A stretch of 32,448 bases of DNA from assembly GCA_946479855.1 (NCBI GenBank), contig CAMLHL010000028.1:1-32448 (forward strand), given 5' to 3'. The translations under genes and the position numbers were made by a program. This document shows, piece by piece, positions 7,409 to 19,635 of this stretch. The notes beneath the pieces were generated by a model. The model ran no database searches. It had not been told where the DNA came from and was given only the letters and a program-made list of their open reading frames with translations. Each line of letters starts with the position of its first letter. Position 1 is the stretch's first letter. This DNA is from an uncultured Pseudomonadota bacterium. Its GTDB lineage: Bacteria > Pseudomonadota > Gammaproteobacteria > Burkholderiales > Rhodocyclaceae.

Positions 7409-8005
7409 TTGACGTCAACAAACGCCAAGGCATCCCGGCGGCTGGAGCGAAGAGCAAGGAAGCAGCCCCTGAACGTGCTGCTTTCCCTTGCTCTCGCCTC
7501 GCTAAGCGCCTGTTCCGGCATCCCGAAAAACGCCCCTCCAGCGGATTCTGCGCCGACCCCCGCCATGCCGATGGCGCACGCTCTGCCGGAAACCTCCGGC
7601 CAAGAGGAAAGCGCCCCGAAACCAGAAGCCGTCGGAACGACAGAGGCAGTTCGCCCGACAACCAAGGAAATAGCGAAGGAGCCATCTTCAGACCAGAACA
7701 TCTATTTTCCGGTCGGCGACTCGCATCTCTCGGCAAGCGGCTTGCAGAAACTCCAAAAACACGCCTTGTATCTTCGGCAAAATCCAAAACGCACGGCGAC
7801 ACTGATCGGTTACTCGGAAAGCTTCGGCAGCCGAACCTATACGTTGGCAATCATGGAACAAAGGCTGGCCACCGTGGCCGACCAACTCCATGAACTTGGC
7901 GTCGAAAAATCAAGAATCCGCCGCATCATCTTTGGCACCAAGGGGCGTCAGAAATCATGTACGGCAAACGTTTGCCGCCAGCGAGTAGAAATCCAGTTCC
8001 ATTGA
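7409..8005 (+). CDS. Divergent OmpA-like lipoprotein (copy 2)
   Basis: Predicted lipoprotein of up to 198 aa. An Arg/Lys-rich N-terminus and hydrophobic stretch end in the lipobox LSAC, then a long Pro/Ala/Glu-rich linker, then a weak OmpA-like domain (about residues 100-198) beginning IYFPVGDSHLSASGLQKL. The usual GNADERG is replaced by GYSESFGSR, so the peptidoglycan-binding Asp is missing (Glu in its place), while the Arg in MEQRLATVADQL is kept. The C-terminus has two Cys (SCTANVC). The start is uncertain: no in-frame ATG exists upstream of the signal peptide. The TTG at 7409 is given; a GTG at 7475 would leave a very short signal. It lies 23 bp after copy 1 and is probably co-transcribed. 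It may have lost ordinary muropeptide binding. Confidence 0.8.
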   Translation: MTSTNAKASRRLERRARKQPLNVLLSLALASLSACSGIPKNAPPADSAPTPAMPMAHALPETSGQEESAPKPEAVGTTEAVRPTTKEIAKEPSSDQNIYFPVGDSHLSASGLQKLQKHALYLRQNPKRTATLIGYSESFGSRTYTLAIMEQRLATVADQLHELGVEKSRIRRIIFGTKGRQKSCTANVCRQRVEIQFH

Positions 8006-8124
8006 TCCAGAACCGAATGCTATTCGGACGACTCAATCACGTTGCCCGAATGAAAATGAGTTTGCGTGTCTTACGCGCGAGCCTCAACGAAGGCCACCAA
8101 AATCGAACCACCAGGAGAATAGTC

Positions 8125-8607
8125 ATGAAATCCCCGATCTATCGCCGCCCTTTCCCCGTCGGGCTGTTCGTAATCTTCGTTTCGCTGAAAGCCTTTGCGC
8201 ACGGCGACGTCACCCCGCACCCCATCGACACCACCGGACTCCAGCCGATAGCCCAGGAATCGGCTGCGGCCAATCCTTACCGGGGCAACGAGAAGGCTAT
8301 CGCCATCGGCGCAGAGGGATACATGCATAACTGTGCCGGCTGCCACGGCCTGAATGCGGTATCCGGCGGAGTTGCCCCCGACCTGCTGGCGCTCGCCAAA
8401 GACTGTGTCGACATGAAAAGCAAAGACCAACAGGCAGCCTGCCTGAAGGACTCTGACGAGTATTTCAAGGACATCACCCTGCACGGCAAGAAAAATGGGG
8501 AAGGTCGCTTCACCATGCCGGCCTATGGCAGCGTCTTCACCGAAGAAGCCGTGTGGGCCGTCAAAACTTATCTGGATGCCCGCACCTTCGAAACGAACCG
8601 TCACTAG
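8125..8607 (+). CDS. pedF: PedF-like periplasmic cytochrome c
   Basis: Class I cytochrome c, 160 aa, with a signal peptide cleaved at about residue 26 (AFA-HGD). A single heme site CAGCH is at residues 70-74, with a likely Met ligand in RFTMPAYG near the C-terminus. The HGDVTPHP opening and the layout NPYRG...IGAEGYMHNCAGCHGLNAVSGG resemble cytochrome c-550 PedF, the electron acceptor of PQQ-dependent alcohol dehydrogenase in pseudomonads. No dehydrogenase or pqq gene is in this window, so its electron donor is unknown. A strong ribosome site AGGAG precedes ATG 8125. It is the last gene before a clear terminator and follows two OmpA-like lipoproteins after 119 bp. That gap includes a CCGAAT-GCT-ATTCGG hairpin (8013-8027) but no T-run, so read-through from the sigma-54 promoter is plausible. 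Confidence 0.85.
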   Translation: MKSPIYRRPFPVGLFVIFVSLKAFAHGDVTPHPIDTTGLQPIAQESAAANPYRGNEKAIAIGAEGYMHNCAGCHGLNAVSGGVAPDLLALAKDCVDMKSKDQQAACLKDSDEYFKDITLHGKKNGEGRFTMPAYGSVFTEEAVWAVKTYLDARTFETNRH

Positions 8608-8621
8608 TCCAGAATCCATGC

Positions 8622-8652
8622 AAAAAAAAGCCCGCCAAGCGGCGGGCTTTTT
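8622..8652. terminator. Bidirectional terminator between the cytochrome gene and grxD
   Basis: Stem GCCCGCC (8630-8636) and GGCGGGC (8641-8647) with loop AAGC, flanked by an A-run on the left and T5 on the right. It therefore works for both convergent genes. Confidence 0.92.
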
Positions 8653-8670
8653 CAACGACAACCAGCAGTT

Positions 8671-8991
8671 TCAGGCGGCGATGCCTTCCAGCAATTGCTG
8701 CAGTTCGCCGGTCTGGTACATCTCCTTCATGATGTCGCAGCCGCCGATGAATTCACCCTTGATGAAAAGCTGCGGAATGGTCGGCCAGTTGGCGTATTCC
8801 TTGATGCCATTGCGGATTTCCTCATCGGCCAGCACGTTGACCGTGACAAATTCATTGACGCCGCAGACCTTGAGAATCTGCACGGCGGTCGCCGAAAAAC
8901 CGCACTGCGGGAATTTCGCATCGCCCTTCATGTAAAGGACAACCGGATTGCCGGTCACGGTGGCGTGAATGCGTTGCTGAACTTCGGACAT
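8671..8991 (-). CDS. grxD: Monothiol glutaredoxin (Grx4 family)
   Basis: Cytoplasmic CGFS-type monothiol glutaredoxin, 106 aa, which carries or transfers 2Fe-2S clusters with glutathione rather than acting as a strong disulfide reductase. The motif CGFS is at residues 30-33, followed by the family stretch NWPTIPQLFIKGEFIGGCDI. The ATG at 8991 follows GGAGAAATC, a good ribosome site, and gives the normal N-terminus MSEVQQRI. It lies 13 bp after prmC on the same strand, so the two are probably co-transcribed, as is common in betaproteobacteria. It ends at the bidirectional terminator. Confidence 0.96.
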   Translation of the reverse strand: MSEVQQRIHATVTGNPVVLYMKGDAKFPQCGFSATAVQILKVCGVNEFVTVNVLADEEIRNGIKEYANWPTIPQLFIKGEFIGGCDIMKEMYQTGELQQLLEGIAA

Positions 8992-9004
8992 GATTTCTCC
9001 AGAT

Positions 9005-9823
9005 TTACAGATAGGCGCCTGAAACACGGTCGATGCCGGCCAGGTCGGGGAAAGTGGATGCCGGTTTGAACCCGGCGGCGGCCAATAAGTTCCGGCTGGC
9101 TTCGCCCTGATCGTAACCGTGTTCGAACAGCAGCCAGCCACCGGCATCCAAATGGTCGGGGGCGCCGGCGACGATGCGGCGGATGCATTCGAGGCCGTCG
9201 CCGCCGTCGGTCAGCGCCATCTGCGGCTCGAACGGCAGGCCGTCGAGGGCCAGATGCGGATCGCCATCGGCGACGTAGGGCGGATTGGAAACGATCAGGT
9301 CGAAATGCTCGCCGGCCAGGGGTGCAAACCAGTCGCCAGTGCGGAAATCGATTGGGGCTCCTAGGCGGCCGGCATTGTTGCGGGCTACGGAAATGGCCTC
9401 TTGGGACAGGTCGACCGCAACAATCGTCGCCGCCGGGCATTCCAGCGCCAGCGAAATGGCGACGATGCCCGAGCCGGTGCCGAGATCGAGCACTTTCGGC
9501 GCGGCCAGGCCGCGCAGCCGGGCCAGGGCCAGATCGATCAGCACTTCGGTTTCCGGACGCGGAATCAGCACGGCCGGCGACACCTGGAAGACCCGGCCGC
9601 GAAATTCAGCCTCACCGACCAGATAGGCCAGTGGCTCGCCGGCGGCGCGGCGCGTCACCCATGCGACAAACTGCTCGCAGGCCGGCGCAATGACCGGCGT
9701 TTCCGGCCTGGCCAGCAGATCGGCGTGGCTGCAACCGGTGGCGTATTGCAGCAGCAGGCGGGCGTCGAGCCGGTCGATTTTGCCTCTGGCCTGCGCCAGA
9801 GCGGCCCCCAGGGTAACGGTCAA
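9005..9823 (-). CDS. prmC: Release-factor glutamine N5-methyltransferase PrmC (HemK)
   Basis: SAM-dependent methyltransferase that modifies the GGQ glutamine of release factors RF1 and RF2. The 272-aa product has the SAM-binding DLGTGSG at residues 113-119 and the catalytic NPPY at 180-183, with the family N-terminal helical domain (RLDARLLLQYATG). prmC normally follows prfA directly. Here prfA (stop at 12667) lies nearly 2.9 kb away, with two opposite-strand genes in between, so prmC needs its own promoter in 9824-9934. I see no confident one there. grxD follows after 13 bp. Confidence 0.96.
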   Translation of the reverse strand: MTVTLGAALAQARGKIDRLDARLLLQYATGCSHADLLARPETPVIAPACEQFVAWVTRRAAGEPLAYLVGEAEFRGRVFQVSPAVLIPRPETEVLIDLALARLRGLAAPKVLDLGTGSGIVAISLALECPAATIVAVDLSQEAISVARNNAGRLGAPIDFRTGDWFAPLAGEHFDLIVSNPPYVADGDPHLALDGLPFEPQMALTDGGDGLECIRRIVAGAPDHLDAGGWLLFEHGYDQGEASRNLLAAAGFKPASTFPDLAGIDRVSGAYL

Positions 9824-9934
9824 GGTTGCTTCCTCATTTTCAGGGCCCGTATTTTCGCAAATTTAGCTCGCAAACAGGGAATTAAGCTTGCCTTTGCCCG
9901 AGCCCCCCCGCAAAATTTCGCGGAGGAGAATTTA

Positions 9935-10788
9935 ATGAATTTAGCAATTAAATGTTTTCTTGGCTGGTTATCGGCGGCCTGCCTGCTGTTTGCCGAAGGG
10001 AGTGCACGTGCCACTCCCGGCGAGGAAATCAGTGTCGGGATCGTCCCGCAGCAAGCGGCGACCGCCCTGGCCAAGACCTGGATCCCCCTGCTCGCCGAGC
10101 TTTCGCAACGTACCGGCACGCGCCTGAGCTTTCGCACAGCCCCCGATATCCCGACCTTCGAGGAGCGGATGAAACAAGGCGAATACGACATCGCCTATAT
10201 GAATCCGTACCATTACACCATTTTCAGCCAGCGCCCGGGCTACCGCGCATTCGCCCGCGAAAAGGGGCGCAGGCTGGTCGGCATCATTGTCGTCCGCAAG
10301 GATTCGCCGGTCCGGCAACTCGATGAACTGGCCGGGCGCATCGTCGCCTTTCCCGCACCGGCAGCCTTTGCCGCCAGCATCCTGCCCCGCGGAGAGTTCT
10401 CGCGCCAGAATATCGACATCGATGCCCGCTTTGTCAGCTCCCATGATTCCGTCTATCGCGGCGTTGCCCAAGGCAGTTTTGCCGCCGGCGGCGGCATCAC
10501 GCGCACCCTCGAAGCAATCGATCCGGCCATCGCCAGTCAATTGCGCATTTTGGCGACGACACCGGCCTATGTCCCCCACGCATTTGCCGCCCATCCTCGC
10601 CTGCCGGACGAAACGGTTGCCAGGATCCTCGCCGGCATGCAGTCGCTGGACCAGAATGAAGCCGGGCGAAAAGTGCTGGAGCCGCTCAGCTTCACGGGCA
10701 TCGAGGCGGCGACCGACAAGGAATGGGACGAAATCCGCAAACTTCGCATCCAGCTTCCGGTTGGCAAGAGCAGCCAGGCGACCCACTG

Positions 10789-10789
<1 letters not shown>
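9935..10789 (+). CDS. PhnD-like periplasmic substrate-binding protein
   Basis: Secreted solute-binding protein of the phosphate/phosphite/phosphonate-binding (PhnD) superfamily, 284 aa. A signal peptide (about residues 1-26, ending ARA-TPG) is followed by the mature start [20 protein letters not shown] and [13 protein letters not shown], typical of this fold. A textbook ribosome site GGAGGAGA precedes ATG 9935; a short CCGC...GCGG hairpin (9908-9923) abuts it. No permease or ATPase gene is nearby. Instead the stop codon overlaps the start of a hybrid histidine kinase (TGATG), so the most likely job is ligand presentation to that sensor rather than uptake. The ligand is unknown: phosphonate, phosphite or another anion are possible by family. 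The pair is inserted between prmC and prfA. Confidence 0.88.
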
Positions 10790-12654
<1,865 letters not shown>

Positions 12655-12666
12655 CCGACGCTACAT

Positions 12667-13749
12667 TCAGTGCTGTTCGGCCAGTTCCGCCAGCTGGTCG
12701 GCCTGGTGTTCGGCAGCCAGCGCGCCGAGCAGCTCATCCATGTCGCCATCCATGATCGCGGCGATCTTGTACAGCGTCAGGTTGATGCGGTGGTCGGTGA
12801 CCCGGCCCTGCGGGAAGTTGTAGGTGCGGATGCGCTCGGAGCGGTCGCCGGAGCCGATCAGGCTCTTGCGGGTGCTGGCGATGGCACTCTGCTGGGCGCG
12901 CACCTGGACATCCTTGATCCGGGCGGCCAGCACGCGCATGGCCGAGGCCTTGTTGGCGTGCTGCGAGCGGCCGTCCTGGCATTCGGCGACGATACCGGTC
13001 GGCAGGTGGGTGATGCGTACCGCCGAGTCGGTCTTGTTGATGTGCTGGCCGCCGGCGCCAGAGGCGCGGAAGGTGTCGATGCGCAGGTCGGCCGGGTTGA
13101 GGTTGACGTCCTCGACCTCGTCGGCTTCCGGCATCACCGCGACGGTGCACGCCGAGGTGTGGATGCGGCCCTGGGTCTCGGTTTCCGGCACGCGCTGCAC
13201 GCGATGGCCACCCGATTCGAATTTCAGCCGCGAATAGGCGCCGTTGCCGGCCAGCCGGCAGATAATTTCGCGGTAGCCACCGAGTTCCGACTCACTGGCC
13301 GACAGCACCTCGACCTGCCAGCGCTGGCGCTCGGCATAGCGCGAGTACATCCGGAAAAGATCGCCGGCGAACAGGGCCGATTCGTCGCCGCCGGTGCCGG
13401 CGCGGATTTCGAGCAGGACGTTGCGCTCGTCGTTGGGGTCCTTGGGCAGCAGCAGCTTCTGCAGCTCGATTTCGAGTTCGGGCAGGCGCGCCTTGGCGGC
13501 GGCGATTTCCTCTTCGGCGAAGTCGCGCATTTCCGGATCGTCGCGCATCGCCTCGGCCTCGGCCAGGTCGTTCTCGGCCTGGCGGAAGGCGTTGAACTGG
13601 ATCGCCACCGGCTCGACCTCGGCACGCTCGCGGGACAACTTGCGGAACTGCTCCATGTTGTCGGCGGCATCGGGGGCCGACAACATGCGGTCGATTTCAT
13701 CGAGACGATCGACCAGCAACTCCAGTTTTTGGCGGATGCTCGATTTCAT
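12667..13749 (-). CDS. prfA: Peptide chain release factor 1
   Basis: Releases nascent protein at UAA and UAG stop codons. The 360-aa length equals that of E. coli RF1. The catalytic GGQ is at residues 233-235 in [13 protein letters not shown], and the PxT codon-recognition tripeptide is PET at 188-190, where E. coli has PAT. The ATG at 13749 gives the standard N-terminus [12 protein letters not shown]. It is usually co-transcribed with hemA upstream and prmC downstream, but both links are broken here by plus-strand genes. Its own promoter must lie in 13750-13881, where the divergent cyclase promoter also sits. Confidence 0.97.
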   Translation of the reverse strand: MKSSIRQKLELLVDRLDEIDRMLSAPDAADNMEQFRKLSRERAEVEPVAIQFNAFRQAENDLAEAEAMRDDPEMRDFAEEEIAAAKARLPELEIELQKLLLPKDPNDERNVLLEIRAGTGGDESALFAGDLFRMYSRYAERQRWQVEVLSASESELGGYREIICRLAGNGAYSRLKFESGGHRVQRVPETETQGRIHTSACTVAVMPEADEVEDVNLNPADLRIDTFRASGAGGQHINKTDSAVRITHLPTGIVAECQDGRSQHANKASAMRVLAARIKDVQVRAQQSAIASTRKSLIGSGDRSERIRTYNFPQGRVTDHRINLTLYKIAAIMDGDMDELLGALAAEHQADQLAELAEQH

Positions 13750-13828
13750 TTTGGATGGACTGCCAGAGAAAGGGACCAAGGGGGCGTAATGGTACCCGAG
13801 AACACTGCTTATCGGCGACGGAAGGAGA

Positions 13829-13857
13829 TTGCCAACAACACGGCATAACTCGATAAT
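13829..13857 (+). promoter_or_regulatory. Sigma-70 promoter of the diguanylate cyclase gene
   Basis: TTGCCA (13829-13834), a 17-bp spacer and GATAAT (13852-13857). The predicted start near 13864 leaves a leader of about 18 nt before ATG 13882. Confidence 0.6.
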
Positions 13858-13881
13858 CACGAGTCCCTCATCGCGTCTGCC

Positions 13882-15516
13882 ATGAAAACTGTCTCCCATT
13901 CCCTGATCGCCCTGGCGGAAACCCTGGAACTCCGCTGGCAGAGCTATCGCAGCAGCGGTGATTTCAATCAGTTCATCGAATTCACCCTGTCGCTCAACGG
14001 GCTGACCGAACGCCTCGGCCAGCAGAACCTCCCCGGTCTGGCCAGCGCCTGCGAGGAACTGGAAAACCGCGCCTTGGCCCTGTTCAACGACAGCGCCCTC
14101 CACCCGGTCGCCGATGCCCAGGCTGACGGCATCAGCCAGCAACTGAACACCATCCTGCGCGTGCTGCGCCAGCATGAAACGCCGGCGCTCATCGCCAAGC
14201 GCCTGACCGACAGCGAGGACGAGGAAACCGACCGCTGGGTTCGCCAGCGCAACATCCTGATCATTTCCCGCCCGGCCCACCCGTGGAGCGCGGCCTTGGT
14301 CGAACAACTTTCCTTCTACGGCTTCAAGGCCTACACCGCGAGCTGGGACGACGAACCGCAGTTGGCCGACAGTCCGCTGGCCATCATTTTTATCCCCGAT
14401 CAGGAAAACAGCAGCTACCCGCCACACGCCGTGGCCACCATCGAGCGCCTGAAGGCAGCCTTCGTAACCAGCTACATTTACTGCCTGTCGGTGCCCTCCT
14501 CGCTGGAAGCCATTGTCGGCCTGCAGCGGGCCGGGGCCAACGTCTGCATCCCGGCCGAGATCAAGCTCAGCGACATCCTGTCGCGCATTCTCGATCTGGT
14601 CGAAAGCCGCGAACAGGAAACCCATCGCGTGCTGATCGTCGAGGATTCGCGCACTGCCGTCGCCCATATCCAGCGCGCCCTCGACCTGCATGGCATCGAC
14701 AGCCGCGCCATCAACACGCCGCTCGCCCTGCTCCAGGCCACGGCCGAATACCGGCCGCATGCCATCCTGATGGACATGCACATGCCCTTCTGCAACGGCG
14801 TCGAGGTCACCCGGGCGCTGCGCCAGATTCCGGAATACAAGTCGCTGCCGGTCATCTACCTGTCCGGCGAGACCGACATCGCCCAGCAGGTTGAAGCCCT
14901 GCGCCTGGGCGGCGACCAGTTCCTGACCAAGCCGGCCAATCCGATCATTCTCGCCTCGGTGGTCAAGACCAAGATCGAGCGCTACCGCGACATGCTGCGC
15001 TCCGGGCGCCACGACAGCCTGACCGGGCTGCTCAACCATTCCGCCTCCAAGGAACAACTCGAGCAGATGCTGCGTCGCGCCCTGCCGACCGGACATCTGG
15101 CCGTGGCCATGATCGACATCGACCGCTTCAAGCTGATCAACGACAACTATGGCCACCCGGTCGGCGATCAGGTCATCCGCAGCCTCGCCTGGCTGCTGCG
15201 CGGTCGCCTGCGCAATACCGACCTGATCGGGCGCTATGGTGGCGAAGAATTCATCGTCACCCTCGGCGGCGTCGAAATCGGCCAGGCCATCACCCTGCTC
15301 GAGCGCATCCGCGAGGATTTTTCAGAATTGCCGCACGCCCATGCCCGGGGCGCCCTGCGGGCCAGCTTCAGTTGCGGCGTGGCGGCCATTCCCGCCTATC
15401 TCACCGGCAGTTCGTTGATCGAAGCCGCCGACGAGGCGCTGCTCCAGGCCAAACGGGACGGACGCAACCGGATCGTTGCCGCCAGCGGCAAACGACAGGC
15501 CGCCAGCGCCGGCTAA
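13882..15516 (+). CDS. Diguanylate cyclase with two receiver-like domains (PleD-like architecture)
   Basis: Makes cyclic di-GMP; 544 aa, cytoplasmic. The N-terminal helical part (about 1-110) is of unknown or Hpt-like fold without an obvious phospho-His. A degenerate receiver (about 134-245) starts [11 protein letters not shown] and lacks the acidic pair and phospho-Asp. A canonical receiver (about 248-368) has VLIVEDS (Glu254, Asp255) and Asp298 in LMDMHMPF. The GGDEF domain (about 380-540) has an active GGEEF at 453-457. RNTD five residues before GGEEF is a product-inhibition I-site. It sits alone between hemA and prfA on the opposite strand; its stop overlaps the hemA stop by 4 bp. Activation probably needs phosphorylation of Asp298 by an unlinked kinase, possibly the nearby hybrid kinase (guess). 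Confidence 0.94.
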   Translation: MKTVSHSLIALAETLELRWQSYRSSGDFNQFIEFTLSLNGLTERLGQQNLPGLASACEELENRALALFNDSALHPVADAQADGISQQLNTILRVLRQHETPALIAKRLTDSEDEETDRWVRQRNILIISRPAHPWSAALVEQLSFYGFKAYTASWDDEPQLADSPLAIIFIPDQENSSYPPHAVATIERLKAAFVTSYIYCLSVPSSLEAIVGLQRAGANVCIPAEIKLSDILSRILDLVESREQETHRVLIVEDSRTAVAHIQRALDLHGIDSRAINTPLALLQATAEYRPHAILMDMHMPFCNGVEVTRALRQIPEYKSLPVIYLSGETDIAQQVEALRLGGDQFLTKPANPIILASVVKTKIERYRDMLRSGRHDSLTGLLNHSASKEQLEQMLRRALPTGHLAVAMIDIDRFKLINDNYGHPVGDQVIRSLAWLLRGRLRNTDLIGRYGGEEFIVTLGGVEIGQAITLLERIREDFSELPHAHARGALRASFSCGVAAIPAYLTGSSLIEAADEALLQAKRDGRNRIVAASGKRQAASAG

Positions 15517-16781
15517 TCGCCCGAGTGCAGGTGGAAAAGCCGCGCCGCGGCGCCCTGCAGGTCGGCACGTTCGCTGCCGTCGGCTGAATTCAATGTCTGA
15601 GTCGGCGCGTGCAGGAACTTGTTGGTCAGGCGCAGCGACAGATGCTCGAGCACCTTTTCCGGTGCTTCGCCCTTGGCCAGCAATTTCATCGCGTGCTCCA
15701 TCTCGTGCCGGCGCATGCGCTCGGCCGAATCGCGCAGCGAGCGGATGACCGGCACGGTGTCACGTGACGCCAACCAGGCCTGAAAGTCCTTGACCCGGTT
15801 GGCGATGATGCTTTCGGCTTCGACGACGGCCGCCTGTCGCGACTCGAGACCGCTTTCGACGACCTGCGCCAGATCGTCGACGGTATAGAGAAACACGTCG
15901 TCAAGATCGCCGACCTCTTCTTCGATATCGCGCGGCACAGCCAGATCGACCATGAACATTGGCCGATGCCGGCGCGTCTTGATCGCCCGCTCGACCATGC
16001 CAAGACCGATGATCGGCAACGGGCTGGCGGTGCAGGAGACGACGATGTCGTGGGCCGCCAGGTGCTCGCCCAGTTCGTCAAGACGAATGGCCGTGCCGCC
16101 GTATTGCTCGGCCAGGGCCCGGCCACGCTCCAGCGTCCGGTTGGCAACCGTGACCTGTTTCGGCTTCCCGGCGCAGAAGTGGGCGGCGCACAGTTCGATC
16201 ATTTCGCCGGCGCCGATGAACAAAATGCGCTGGCCGGCAATCGACTCGAAGATACGTTCGGCCAGATGCACGCCGGCTGCCGCCATTGAAACGATATTGG
16301 CGCCGATCGCCGTCGTGCTGCGCACTTCCTTGGCGACCGAGAAGGAACGCTGAAAAAGCTTGTGCAACTGGGTGCCCAGCGTGCCGTTCTCTTCGGCAGC
16401 GCGTACCGCGTCCTTCATCTGGCCGAGAATCTGCGGTTCGCCGATAACCATCGAATCAAGGCCACTGGCCACCCGGAAAGCATGGCGGATCGCTTCCGGC
16501 TGGTCGTGCATGTAAATATACGGGGCGAGTTCGTCGCGACCGACCTGATGGTACTGGGCCAACCAGTCGATCACCACGTTGGGCGATTCGGCGGCGCAAT
16601 AAATTTCAGTACGGTTGCAGGTAGACAGGATCGCCGCCTCGCGCACCGGCCGGTCACTCGTCAGGTCAGCCAGCGCATGCGGCAATTTGTCCGCGCCGAA
16701 AGCCACCCGCTCGCGAATGGCGAGAGGGGCGGAATGATGATTGATGCCGAGGGTAAAGATCACCGGATTGGGCGGGCGCAC
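15513..16781 (-). CDS. hemA: Glutamyl-tRNA reductase
   Basis: First committed step of C5 heme synthesis: NADPH-dependent reduction of glutamyl-tRNA to glutamate-1-semialdehyde. The 422-aa reading has the family N-terminus [18 protein letters not shown], the catalytic Cys55 in STCNRTEIY and the nucleotide-binding [10 protein letters not shown]. The start is ambiguous: the GTG at 16781 is given, but a second GTG at 16763 would start just before IFTLGINHH as in other HemA proteins, and suits the TATAAT at 16802-16797 better, because 16781 would leave a leader of only about 9 nt. Neither has a good ribosome site. The 3' end overlaps the convergent diguanylate cyclase by 4 bp. Confidence 0.95.
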   Translation of the reverse strand: MRPPNPVIFTLGINHHSAPLAIRERVAFGADKLPHALADLTSDRPVREAAILSTCNRTEIYCAAESPNVVIDWLAQYHQVGRDELAPYIYMHDQPEAIRHAFRVASGLDSMVIGEPQILGQMKDAVRAAEENGTLGTQLHKLFQRSFSVAKEVRSTTAIGANIVSMAAAGVHLAERIFESIAGQRILFIGAGEMIELCAAHFCAGKPKQVTVANRTLERGRALAEQYGGTAIRLDELGEHLAAHDIVVSCTASPLPIIGLGMVERAIKTRRHRPMFMVDLAVPRDIEEEVGDLDDVFLYTVDDLAQVVESGLESRQAAVVEAESIIANRVKDFQAWLASRDTVPVIRSLRDSAERMRRHEMEHAMKLLAKGEAPEKVLEHLSLRLTNKFLHAPTQTLNSADGSERADLQGAAARLFHLHSGD

Positions 16782-16796
16782 ACGAAATGGGGGCCG

Positions 16797-16802
16797 ATTA
16801 TA
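16797..16802 (-). promoter_or_regulatory. -10 element of hemA
   Basis: Perfect TATAAT on the minus strand in the 54-bp gap between cysA and hemA. No good -35 is present 17 bp upstream, which suggests an activator-dependent promoter. Confidence 0.5.
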
Positions 16803-16825
16803 ACATCCGCCCCCGCCGCCCCTCT

Positions 16826-16835
16826 GCGATCTGGA

Positions 16836-16839
<4 letters not shown>
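16826..16839 (-). promoter_or_regulatory. Imperfect FNR/ANR-type site upstream of hemA
   Basis: CTGAT-CCAG-ATCGC on the minus strand matches TTGAT-N4-ATCAA at 7 of 10 positions. It is centred about 42 bp upstream of the start predicted from the hemA -10, the class II activator position. It overlaps the last codons of cysA. Confidence 0.35.
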
Positions 16840-17902
<1,063 letters not shown>

Positions 17903-17903
<1 letters not shown>

Positions 17904-18766
17904 CAGGTTTTCTCCGGTGCCAGCACCGCGTTCAGCATTTCAGTTTCTTTCTTCATCCGCCACTCAACGACAGTCTTGGCGACCAGCGTGACCAGGGCGA
18001 GCAAGGCGAGAATGGAGGCTGCGGCGAAGGCACCGATGGCGTTGTATTCGTTGTAGAGGATCTCGACGTGCAGTGGCAGGGTGTTGGTCTCGCCGCGGAT
18101 GTGGCCGGAAACCACCGACACCGCACCAAACTCGCCCATGGCCCTGGCGTTCGACAGAATCACCCCGTAGAGCAGACCCCATTTGATGTTGGGCAGGGTG
18201 ACCCGCCAGAACATCTGCCAGCCAGAAGCGCCAAGCGACACCGCCGCCTCTTCCTCATCCTTGCCTTGTGACTGCATCAGCGGGATCAGTTCGCGGGCGA
18301 TGAACGGAAAGGTAATGAACAGCGTGGCGATGATCATGCCGGGAATAGCGAAGATGATCTTCAGGTCGTGTGCCGACAGCCAGGCACCAAACGTTCCCTG
18401 CGCACCGAACAGCAGGATGAAGATCAGGCCGGCCACCACGGGGGAGACGGCGAACGGCAGGTCGATCAGCGTGATCAGCAGGCTTTTGCCCTTGAAGTCG
18501 AACTTGGCGATGGCCCAGGCCGCCGCCACGCCAAAGGCGATGTTGAAGGGCAAGACGGCCAGCGCGATGCCGACGGTCAAACCGATGGCCGAACGGGTTT
18601 CCGGCTCCTTCAGCGCATCCAGATAAACCGGCACTCCCTGCGCCAGCGCCTCGACAAAGACGGCGACCAGCGGCAGGCCGAGAAAGAAGAACAGGAAGCC
18701 GAGGCCGATGGCGAGCAGCAGATAGCGAACCCAGGTCGGCTCCTGCGTGGCGCGATTCGATTTCAT
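17903..18766 (-). CDS. cysW: Sulfate ABC transporter permease CysW
   Basis: Inner-membrane permease of the sulfate/thiosulfate importer, 287 aa, with about six hydrophobic segments. The EAA loop that docks the ATPase is seen as [19 protein letters not shown]. The N-terminus is cytoplasmic and charged ([15 protein letters not shown]). The start overlaps the cysT stop by 4 nt (ATGA), and the stop overlaps the cysA start by 1 nt, so translation is coupled along the operon. Confidence 0.95.
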
Positions 18767-19635
18767 GACGCACTCCCCGCTTTCGCCGCCACCACTTCGA
18801 GCGGTTCGTTGTGTTTATGGCGATTGGCCGTCCACCACTGCAGCATATTGACCGCCAGCAGCAGCACAAACGACAGTCCCAGCATGACCACGGCCAGTGC
18901 CGTGGCACCGAGCACGTCGTACTGCTCCAGCTTGGAGATGATCAGCAGTGGGGTGATTTCCGAAACCATGGGCAGGTTGCCGGCGATGAAGATCACCGAA
19001 CCGTATTCGCCGACAGCCCGGGCAAAGGCCAGTGCGAAGCCGGTCAGCAGGGCGGGGAAAATGGCCGGGAAAATAATCTTGACGAATGTCTGCCAGCGCG
19101 AGGCACCGAGCGAGGCCGCCGCTTCCTCGACTTCGGTTTCGATATCCTCGATCACCGGTTGCAGGGTGCGCACGACAAAGGGTAGTGTGATGAAGGTCAG
19201 CGCGACGACGATGCCCCATGGCGTGTAGGCGATCTTGATGCCGAGCGGCTCGATGTAACGACCGAGCCAACCATTGCCGGCATACAGCGTGGCCAGCGTG
19301 ATGCCGGCGACCGCCGTCGGCAAGGCAAAGGGCAGATCAACCAGGGCATCGACGAAGCGCTTGCCCGGAAAGGGATAACGCACCAGGATCCAGGCGACAA
19401 TCAGGCCAAAAAAGGCGTTGACCGTAGCGGCCAGCAAAGAAGCGCCGAAAGTGACGCGAAACGCAGCCAGCGAGCGCTCGCCGAGCGCGATATCGACGAT
19501 CTGCCCGAAGCCAAGCTCGGAGGACTTCAAGATCATGCCGCCGAGCGGCAGCAGGATCAGGATCGAAAGATAGACCAGCGTGTAGCCCAGCGCCAGACCG
19601 AAGCCGGGCAACACGCGTTGGGTTTTTGCCGCCAT
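18763..19635 (-). CDS. cysT: Sulfate ABC transporter permease CysT (CysU)
   Basis: Partner permease of CysW in the sulfate/thiosulfate importer, 290 aa, about six membrane segments. The EAA loop is EEAAASLGASRWQTFVKI. The N-terminal MAAKTQRVLPGFGLALGYT fits the CysT subfamily. Its ATG follows the sbp stop with no gap, and its stop overlaps the cysW start by 4 nt. Confidence 0.95.
   Translation of the reverse strand: MAAKTQRVLPGFGLALGYTLVYLSILILLPLGGMILKSSELGFGQIVDIALGERSLAAFRVTFGASLLAATVNAFFGLIVAWILVRYPFPGKRFVDALVDLPFALPTAVAGITLATLYAGNGWLGRYIEPLGIKIAYTPWGIVVALTFITLPFVVRTLQPVIEDIETEVEEAAASLGASRWQTFVKIIFPAIFPALLTGFALAFARAVGEYGSVIFIAGNLPMVSEITPLLIISKLEQYDVLGATALAVVMLGLSFVLLLAVNMLQWWTANRHKHNEPLEVVAAKAGSAS

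Noticed and set aside
13750..15156. Long N-terminal extension of prfA to 15156
   Set aside because: RF1 is exactly 360 aa from ATG 13749; the extension runs antisense to the diguanylate cyclase.
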